From assembly GCA_023488565.1 (NCBI GenBank), contig JAMDDZ010000113.1, forward strand, positions 1 to 6,867: a stretch of DNA of 6,867 bases, given 5' to 3'. This DNA comes from Bacillota bacterium. Its GTDB lineage: Bacteria > Bacillota > Sulfobacillia > Sulfobacillales > Sulfobacillaceae. The translations under genes and the position numbers were made by a program. Shown here piece after piece: positions 1-5,419 of the stretch (position 1 is the first letter of the stretch; each line of letters starts with the position of its first letter). The notes under the pieces were generated by a model. It was not told the DNA's origin. It was given only the letters and a program-made list of their open reading frames with translations, and did no database searches.

Positions 1-48
1 TTTTGGTCGCTACCAAACCCGAAGTAGCGCGTACAATTTTGCTCCGCG
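1..48. repeat. Copy A of a 48-bp exact direct repeat (glycosidase gene fragment at window edge)
   Basis: Bases 1-48 are identical to 3327-3374 in the same orientation; the match stops at base 49 and cannot be followed left because the window ends. The 3327-3374 copy is in frame inside the large glycosidase gene (residues around E69-N83 counted from the ATG at 3574), so that copy is the native one and this one is a detached fragment. The flanks at 49 and 3375 share no similarity, so the break is abrupt rather than a gradual paralogue divergence. It may be a recombination scar or an assembly chimera. Confidence 0.9.
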
Positions 49-1045
49 CCATAAATACCCACTCATGCCTCGGTTGCCTTTCCAAACTGGATCGAAACCC
101 GCCTCCTAGAAGACTCAGGGATTTTTTGAATCCCGCCATGAACCTCACTCCCACCTTATCCCCAAGCCGTCGGCGACTCGCCTTTGGCTCAAAAAGCGGA
201 GCTGCCTCCGTTAGAGCAACGCACCCGGTCGCCCATCGGTGATCGGGATTCCTCCATTCCGAGAAATGCCGTGCCGACTGCTGGCATGCGATTTTATGGT
301 CGCTGCCGGGCCCATCATTCGCTACGGTGAGGGGGCGGTCGGACGAGAAACCGGCAATGATTCTCAACCTGACTCCACCGAGACCAGACTGGTTCTGGGG
401 AAGCTGGCTTCGCCCGAACCGCTCTCCACCCACTCCAATGCAATTCCGCGTTTCGACCGCGATTGGGTTGGTGAGACGCTCCCTTCTCTGAACTAGGGCT
501 CCGGGGGTGTGCCCAATCGAACTCACTTTTGCCCGTTGGTTGCCGCCTTTAGGATGTTCGCCTAGCCTGGAACAATTCCTGCCCACTTCGTGTAAATGGT
601 TGCCAAAATGTTCAGATGAGACTCTCTGGACGTGCCCTTCCGAAGATAAGTACGCCAATCTTGTCACTTTATCCAGCCAGCGCCTACATGCCGCGCAGAA
701 TCCAATTAGCTGGCTGAACGGATGCTATCGTCTGATCAATGGTGCTATATGTTACCACCGAGGCTCCGAGGAAATTATATACCCGGCGCTAATTCTCTGA
801 GAGGTTCGGATCTTGCCCAGTTCTATGGTCTGAACCATATTCTCGAATGATGGGCTTTAACTTGATCACAGGCCAATTGAGGTATATTCGGCAGTAACGA
901 ATAGAAACGTATCCGTCGTTGAAAGAGACTAAGAAAGTCGAATATGGTCAGATCCGGTGTGAGGTCTTTAATATCGGCCATATGGGCGGGCGATTTAGTT
1001 ATCTCTCGCACTAGGGCCTATAAGATCCTCCTTTTCACTAACCCC
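49..1045. other. About 1 kb without a convincing gene; repeat-like GC-rich part then AT-richer decayed part
   Basis: No frame here gives a protein I recognise. From about 49 to 505 the sequence is GC-rich and open in several overlapping frames on both strands, with arginine/serine/proline-rich translations, which is typical of non-coding GC-rich DNA. On the plus strand, 139-175 reads like the L-T-P-T-L-S-P peptide that marks widely dispersed bacterial intergenic repeats. The minus strand is free of stops in one frame from 724 to the left edge, but its composition is unlike a real protein and in 1-48 it uses a different frame from the glycosidase gene. From about 506 to 1045 the DNA is more AT-rich. 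A 62-codon minus-strand frame (GTG at 1011, stop at 823) has an AGGAGG (1027-1032) 15 nt upstream, too far for a normal start. I cannot assign a function to any part. Confidence 0.6.
824..839. repeat. Short perfect inverted repeat, 6-bp arms with 4-nt loop
   Basis: TATGGT (824-829) and ACCATA (834-839) are exact reverse complements around CTGA. No T-run follows on either strand, so it does not look like an intrinsic terminator for the glycosidase gene that ends about 205 bp away on the minus strand. It could be a weak operator-like palindrome or chance. Confidence 0.3.
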
Positions 1046-3445
1046 TTACGCCCAACGAAAGCAAAGATCGTCAGCGAGTCCCATGTTCTGCGCAATAGCA
1101 AGTAAGACATAGAATTGGTCAGCTAGTAACCCCTCATATCCGGTACTTAATCCTCCCCATGTGCGCCAATCCACCCCAGAGTGTATGCCTCCGAATGCAC
1201 TTCCGTCTTCGAAAGCTCGTAATATTTCCTCGCTCATTCGTTCGGCACTACGCATATGCGCCAGGCCCAACGCGCGGACATAATAGTAGGATTGGCTCAT
1301 AGTCGCGCCGCCATTTTCGTAAAATTCGAACGAATCGCGCCCGTCCTCCCATAACGGGGACCCCAACACGGATTCGGCATAGTCATCTCTGGGAATGGGT
1401 ATCAGGTTCCCCGGTAGTCCAAGATGAAAATAGTCATAACCGACCGCGTTTCGTTTAGCCTCCAGCGCGCTTAAAATTGGTTGCACATAAGCTGGCGGAA
1501 CTAATCCGTAAACAATCGCTATCCCGTTGACAAACAGAAAAGCGTAATCATGGAGGATTCCGTCTTGGCTCCTCCATCCTCCCAGCCATCCCGTTTTAGG
1601 ATTAAAAAAACAGGGAAAATATGCTGTGTGAATTCGATCCGCCGCTTGGTCAAGTGCCTCACTCGTTGAACCTTCGCCGACAAATCTCGCTATAGATGCT
1701 CCCTGCCGGAATGCACGATAAGCGAGTGCATTGGAATAGGCATCGAGATGACCAAAAGAAATGACATCCCACCAATTGCTGGACCAATTGTGTTCTCCAG
1801 AATTTCCGCTAAGCAGGGAAGACACCACCAGTCCTTGCCCTGACACCTTGGCCAATAATCGCGACACCGTCTCTTGAATGGCCACCCAGTGCCGATCCGC
1901 CCATGTCCTGTCATGAGTGTTGGATAAATAAGTGCCTGCCGCTATGAGTAAGCTAGCGTCCGAATCGATAAAGTATTCTCGATTGTCTCCGTAGCCCATC
2001 CCTCCAGACAGCGCCAAACCCACCGAATATCCGCACAAATCCATCATAGGCAAGGTGCTAGAACTACTATCAGTACAAGCAGCCATGTCCGTGTAGACAT
2101 GTTGCACAAAATGACAATTTAGCGAGGCGGCATTGTTGCTCATTCCAAAATATTCGGGACGGAACCCGTAAACGCCTCCCCAAATAGTGCTAAATGCCCG
2201 TCGGGCCCCCTTCTCGCCTGCGCCGTGACCCGTAACCAGTCCTAACTTGGCCGGAGAAATTTTGAGTGTGACCGTAGAAGAGCCAGGAACCAATATCATT
2301 TGTCCGTCCGCATCAACGCTCGTCCCACATTCGATCCCCAACCACCCCACGTCGTGCGCTCGCCACGTATCTACCTTCAGGAAGGTCGTTTCGGGGTCAC
2401 CCGCCATCAATTCTATGGCAATCTGCCCAAATCCCGGAGCATGGACCATTGCGGGAAAAGCGCAGCGACCATTCTTGCCTTGTTGAATCGGTCGAGCTAA
2501 TGTCGCTGTGATCGCTGTTTTAAAATCCCAAACCCATTTCCACGCTTCACTTTCGATGGTTCGAATAGGACGATCCACGATTTGTTCGATGGTAAGCCAG
2601 ACGGCATCAGAGGCGAATCGAAAAAAATAATTACGCTTCAACCCCGGAATCGGTTCGATATGCATGTAACTTACTGAATCAGCGTTGTAGCTGAATTTTC
2701 CGCCCAACAAAATCCCAGACTGTGTGCCCTCGAGCTGCCACAGCCATGGTCCGCTGATTATATCTCCCGGATGGCTGACATGCGTATGAAGCAAATTTTT
2801 CTCCAGATTGAGCCCTTCATCGGTATCCCATACCCATTCGTTAATCACAGGTCGTCGGCGAGAAAATGCCATACTCATCCACCCATTGGACAGCATGATG
2901 TCGTTCTTCCTCGTCGTCAAGGAAACACCGGCCCGAACGTCTTTGGATTCGGAATCCGACGTCCCCGTGAGTTGCTTTAACGGTGATTGGGCCTGAAAAT
3001 TGGGAACACGCACCATTTGAACCGTCTCTTGTTCTCCTACGATTACTTTAAATCCATCCAAGGCACTAAACATCACCTGATTGGGGTTTTCAGCGACTTC
3101 CCGATGGTGTCCATTGGAGCCATGATGAGCCAGCAGTTCTACCCGCAGATACCGTGCAGAAACTCCTTCGGGCCAATCGCTCCTATAGGCCTCTTGCCTC
3201 GGCATTGTAGACTCTTCCCAGCAAGTTCTCCATTCGGAGAGGCACTCTTCCCAAACCGCAATTCTTAGGTGCTGCGGATACACTGGAAGGCCTCCGACAC
3301 CCACATCCAGTGTGAATCCGACAATGTTTTGGTCGCTACCAAACCCGAAGTAGCGCGTACAATTTTGCTCCGCGGTGTCTGACCCGTCCTTGTCTATACC
3401 ATGATGCCAATACGCCGCAGATCTTGCCCACATGGTGGTGGACAT
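1046..3445 (-). CDS. Six-hairpin (alpha/alpha)6-barrel glycosidase-like protein, specificity unknown
   Basis: A large protein, 799 residues from the ATG at 3445. Positions below count from an upstream in-frame ATG at 3574 (subtract 43 for the chosen start). The N-terminal part, about 55-450, is beta-rich and looks like one or two sugar-binding beta-sandwich domains. The C-terminal part, about 510-830, carries motifs of the six-hairpin glycosidase superfamily: N-W-W-D at 600-603, H-L-D-A-Y-S-N-A-L-A-Y-R at 609-620, G-W-L-G-G-W at 662-667, D-G-I-L-H-D-Y-A-F at 671-679, and Y-E-N-G-G-A-T at 752-758. Acidic residues in these motifs (D603, D611, D671, D676, E753) are the catalytic candidates. No signal peptide or membrane segment is visible. 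I prefer the start at 3445 because the longer form overlaps the oxygenase gene by 101 bp, whereas 3445 lies 28 bp past its stop and has GGGGGA 8 nt upstream; ATG at 3433 is also possible. It is probably cotranscribed with the oxygenase. The exact GH family and substrate are not identifiable by eye. Confidence 0.85.
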   Translation of the reverse strand: MSTTMWARSAAYWHHGIDKDGSDTAEQNCTRYFGFGSDQNIVGFTLDVGVGGLPVYPQHLRIAVWEECLSEWRTCWEESTMPRQEAYRSDWPEGVSARYLRVELLAHHGSNGHHREVAENPNQVMFSALDGFKVIVGEQETVQMVRVPNFQAQSPLKQLTGTSDSESKDVRAGVSLTTRKNDIMLSNGWMSMAFSRRRPVINEWVWDTDEGLNLEKNLLHTHVSHPGDIISGPWLWQLEGTQSGILLGGKFSYNADSVSYMHIEPIPGLKRNYFFRFASDAVWLTIEQIVDRPIRTIESEAWKWVWDFKTAITATLARPIQQGKNGRCAFPAMVHAPGFGQIAIELMAGDPETTFLKVDTWRAHDVGWLGIECGTSVDADGQMILVPGSSTVTLKISPAKLGLVTGHGAGEKGARRAFSTIWGGVYGFRPEYFGMSNNAASLNCHFVQHVYTDMAACTDSSSSTLPMMDLCGYSVGLALSGGMGYGDNREYFIDSDASLLIAAGTYLSNTHDRTWADRHWVAIQETVSRLLAKVSGQGLVVSSLLSGNSGEHNWSSNWWDVISFGHLDAYSNALAYRAFRQGASIARFVGEGSTSEALDQAADRIHTAYFPCFFNPKTGWLGGWRSQDGILHDYAFLFVNGIAIVYGLVPPAYVQPILSALEAKRNAVGYDYFHLGLPGNLIPIPRDDYAESVLGSPLWEDGRDSFEFYENGGATMSQSYYYVRALGLAHMRSAERMSEEILRAFEDGSAFGGIHSGVDWRTWGGLSTGYEGLLADQFYVLLAIAQNMGLADDLCFRWA
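3327..3374. repeat. Copy B of the 48-bp exact direct repeat (native, inside the glycosidase gene)
   Basis: Identical to bases 1-48. Here the reading frame passes through without interruption, encoding the stretch around A-E-Q-N-C-T-R-Y-F-G-F-G-S-D-Q on the minus strand, so this is the original location. Confidence 0.9.
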
Positions 3446-3453
3446 CGCAGAAT

Positions 3454-3459
3454 TCCCCC
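3454..3459 (-). promoter_or_regulatory. Probable ribosome binding site deciding the glycosidase start at 3445
   Basis: The minus strand reads GGGGGA, 8 nt before the ATG at 3445. It falls just after the oxygenase stop codon (3474-3476). This supports the shorter start over the ATG at 3574, which lies inside the oxygenase gene. The match to a Shine-Dalgarno is only moderate. Confidence 0.45.
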
Positions 3460-3473
3460 ATTTCTCCGCGGCA

Positions 3474-4250
3474 CTAGGCCAACTTTGGGAACAGGCCACT
3501 CCGAAACGCCTCACCAGCTCGCAAGCCAGTTCCGTCAGTGACAACATGGGCACGTCCCGTGTACACCGTTCCATCTGGGATATAGATCAGGGCAAGCACG
3601 CGCCGTGGATAGTCGGTACGGTTTGCATGGGCATAGTGAAAGGTCAGTCCCGAATGCACGGTGCAACTCCCTGCTCGCAGACGAGCGATAATCGGCTGTT
3701 CTGGCACAACTCCCGCCTTTTTAGCATATTCCATCAGATCTTCGGGTTCGACCAAACTGATTGCTTTCAATTTACCCGCTGCTTTCGACTTGGGAACAAA
3801 CATCATGCAACCGTTCGTCTCGTCGACATCGTCGACGGTAATCCAAAATGAAAGCGCTCGAGGATTGTCCAATGGCCAAAAAGGCATATCCTGATGCCAC
3901 GGCGTCGGCTTCGAGTCTCCCGGCATCTTCCACAGAATGTGATCATGAAAGAGCCTAACACCGTCCACTTCAGCCAATTCGCTAGCCATCCGAGCTAAAG
4001 TCGCCGAGCAAGAGAATTGCGCGATACCTCCGTGATCGCGCCACGCATTCACTTTTTGGTTCAAGACCCGATAATAGGGGCCATCACTCGCACTACGAAT
4101 GGCCCGGTCGACCGGTCCGTCCGCATTCATCGCTTCATCCATGGCAAAAGTTAAAGCCTCTATTTCTTCAGGGGTCAAAAGGTTGTCGATCTCCACGAAC
4201 CCATTCGTGTGATAAAAATCACGCTGAGCTTCGGTTAACAGCGGTCGCAT
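3474..4250 (-). CDS. Phytanoyl-CoA dioxygenase (PhyH)-family Fe(II)/2-oxoglutarate-dependent oxygenase
   Basis: A 258-residue protein of normal length for bacterial PhyH-family enzymes. These are cytoplasmic double-stranded beta-helix oxygenases that couple oxidation of a small substrate to decarboxylation of 2-oxoglutarate. The iron-binding H-x-D is H119-Q120-D121, in a T-P-W-H-Q-D-M-P-F-W context. The distal histidine is most likely H205 in H-S-G-L-T-F-H-Y-A-H, and R216, eleven residues later, matches the spacing of the 2-oxoglutarate-binding arginine of human PHYH (H264/R275, from memory). The N-terminus has the usual helix and L-T-P-E-E-I-E-A-L segment. Start ATG at 4250 has GGGAGG 11 nt upstream. 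It sits between an AraC regulator and a large glycosidase, so the substrate is more likely a sugar or sugar-derived compound than phytanoyl-CoA; that is inference from context. A 126-bp gap with an operator-like repeat precedes it. Confidence 0.9.
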   Translation of the reverse strand: MRPLLTEAQRDFYHTNGFVEIDNLLTPEEIEALTFAMDEAMNADGPVDRAIRSASDGPYYRVLNQKVNAWRDHGGIAQFSCSATLARMASELAEVDGVRLFHDHILWKMPGDSKPTPWHQDMPFWPLDNPRALSFWITVDDVDETNGCMMFVPKSKAAGKLKAISLVEPEDLMEYAKKAGVVPEQPIIARLRAGSCTVHSGLTFHYAHANRTDYPRRVLALIYIPDGTVYTGRAHVVTDGTGLRAGEAFRSGLFPKLA

Positions 4251-4261
4251 GGTTTAGGTCG

Positions 4262-4267
4262 CCTCCC
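4262..4267 (-). promoter_or_regulatory. Ribosome binding site of the PhyH-like gene
   Basis: The minus strand reads GGGAGG, ending 11 nt before the ATG at 4250, supporting that start. A second purine-rich block, GAGAGGAGGAGA, lies further upstream (4311-4322) with no usable start codon next to it. Confidence 0.6.
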
Positions 4268-4335
4268 TACGGTCACGTTAGTCAATTGAGGTCTATCGTG
4301 ATGATCGTAATCTCCTCCTCTCAGCTTAGTCCATA

Positions 4336-4367
4336 GACGATTTGCCGAAGGCTAGGGACAATTTGCC
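4336..4367 (-). promoter_or_regulatory. Candidate AraC-family operator: two 11-bp direct repeats at 21-bp spacing
   Basis: On the plus strand GACGATTTGCC (4336-4346) and GACAATTTGCC (4357-4367) match at 10 of 11 positions, and their starts are exactly 21 bp apart, two turns of the helix. AraC-family proteins bind pairs of directly repeated half-sites at this spacing, as AraC does at araI1-araI2. The pair lies 9 bp past the regulator's stop codon and 85 bp upstream of the PhyH-like start, in the only gap of this size between the regulator and the downstream pair. A matching -35/-10 pair is not clear: GATTAC around 4308-4313 on the minus strand is a possible -10. That this regulator binds here is inference. 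Confidence 0.5.
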
Positions 4368-4376
4368 CTCCACCCC

Positions 4377-5279
4377 TCACATTGACGATGGTTTGGACCG
4401 CATCTGCTGTCGGTAGATTCCGGGAGAAGTTCCGTTGATCGCCCGAAATTGGTGGTGAAAAAAACTCAGGTCGGAGAATCCGGTCTCGGCAGCAATCGCT
4501 GCCACGGTAGCATCTGTTTCCACCAACAGGGCTTTCGCGAGCGCGACCCGTGCTGCGTTGCGATACTGGACGAAGGTCTGACCCGTGTAACGTCGGAATT
4601 TCGCAGTAAATGTCGATGCGCTCATGGCGCTTAATTGACATAACTGCGTCAAGGTCAAGTTCTCCATCGCGTGCGTAGTAATAAAAGATTGCATCGCGGC
4701 CATCAATGAGGCTTCCGGAAGCGACGACAGAGCCGAGCGCCGTTCTTGGCGCTCATAAGCACGACTCAACTGCACGAAGAATGCGAGCAATTGCGTCTTA
4801 ATGACAACCTGATAACCGACGTCTCGTGTCTGCAGTTCGTGAATCATACCGTCCAATTCCGTTTGAACCCCCACGCGCTCGACCGGATTCAACTTTAGCG
4901 GTGCACAGGTCGGCACCTCGCCCCGTAAAAACGGTTCCATATAAAATAAATCGACAACGGATGTCATCTGGCTCAACACCTTGAGCTCGGGTGTAAAAAC
5001 CTTAGGTTCAAACAACACATTGACGATCTGTAACGGATGGTCACTGGCACTCCGATAGGCGTGTTCTCGTTCTGGAGCAATTAAAAAGACGGTCCCGGAG
5101 GACAGCACATCCGACCGTTGGCCATACTGATGCACCCCCTCTCCCGCCTTAACATAGGCGCATTCCACGAATTCGTGGCTGTGCGCTAGAATCTCCTCTC
5201 CCCCATGAAAGGCATAGGCCTCAGTGAAAAAGGGGAACTCCGGACTTCCCCAATAGTCTTGGCTGACCAACCGAGTCAT
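4377..5279 (-). CDS. AraC-family transcriptional regulator with cupin-like sensor domain
   Basis: A 300-residue protein, the usual length for sugar-responsive AraC regulators. Residues about 15-90 look like the cupin-type effector domain, with H-S-H-E-F-V-E near 33-39 and the P-x-R-E-H-A-Y segment near 69-75. Residues about 190-295 form the DNA-binding domain: first helix-turn-helix near 208-230 (L-T-L-T-Q-L-C-Q-L-S ... S-A-S-T-F-T-A-K-F-R-R-Y-T-G), second near 256-280 (T-V-A-A-I-A-A-E-T-G-F-S-D-L-S-F-F-H-H-Q-F-R), followed by the family's G-x-S-P-x-x-Y-R. Start ATG at 5279 has AGGGGA 7 nt upstream. It lies 140 bp downstream of the rhamnosidase stop and 126 bp upstream of the oxygenase. The domain plan resembles RhaR/RhaS-type regulators, and the rhamnosidase next door makes a rhamnose-like effector plausible, but the ligand cannot be read from the sequence. 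In the 5280-5419 gap I see no clear promoter or terminator. Confidence 0.93.
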   Translation of the reverse strand: MTRLVSQDYWGSPEFPFFTEAYAFHGGEEILAHSHEFVECAYVKAGEGVHQYGQRSDVLSSGTVFLIAPEREHAYRSASDHPLQIVNVLFEPKVFTPELKVLSQMTSVVDLFYMEPFLRGEVPTCAPLKLNPVERVGVQTELDGMIHELQTRDVGYQVVIKTQLLAFFVQLSRAYERQERRSALSSLPEASLMAAMQSFITTHAMENLTLTQLCQLSAMSASTFTAKFRRYTGQTFVQYRNAARVALAKALLVETDATVAAIAAETGFSDLSFFHHQFRAINGTSPGIYRQQMRSKPSSM

Positions 5280-5286
5280 CCGACGT

Positions 5287-5292
5287 TCCCCT
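5287..5292 (-). promoter_or_regulatory. Ribosome binding site of the AraC-family gene
   Basis: The minus strand reads AGGGGA within a purine-rich run, ending 7 nt before the ATG at 5279. Spacing and composition support that start. Confidence 0.55.
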
Positions 5293-5419
5293 TTCCCAAC
5301 CGGTTCACGACTACCCCTTCGCGTGCTCGACCGAGGTCAACACCCTCGCATCAGCCTAGCTCACCATGGCATCCAGTCGGCCGTGATCCAGACTGACCGT
5401 CCATCGCGTTGCACGAATC

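Noticed and set aside
507..800. 97-codon plus-strand frame
   Set aside because: Opposite strand to all real genes, no ribosome binding site, no recognisable motif; composition rich in C, W and P as in random frames.
823..1011. 62-codon minus-strand frame with GTG start downstream of the large glycosidase
   Set aside because: The ribosome-like site is 15 nt from the GTG, the translation matches nothing I know, and the surrounding DNA looks non-coding.
3822..3838. GTCGAC-ATC-GTCGAC duplicated motif
   Set aside because: It lies in the oxygenase coding region and simply encodes V-D-D-V-D-E; no regulatory context.
3432..3851. 139-codon plus-strand frame across the oxygenase/glycosidase junction
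   Set aside because: It is the antisense shadow of two well-supported genes.
4311..4322. Strong purine-rich GAGAGGAGGAGA on the minus strand, like a ribosome binding site
   Set aside because: No ATG, GTG or TTG at a usable distance and no open frame behind it; the true oxygenase site is the GGGAGG at 4262-4267.
4354..4369. AGGG...CCCT inverted repeat in the AraC-oxygenase gap
   Set aside because: Only 4-bp arms, no T-run, and it overlaps the better-supported direct repeat; too weak to call a terminator.
5280..5419. Possible promoter or terminator between the rhamnosidase and the AraC gene
   Set aside because: A TTGACC-like hexamer has no convincing partner at 16-18 bp and the CAGTC/GACTG arms are short with a 12-nt loop and no T-run.
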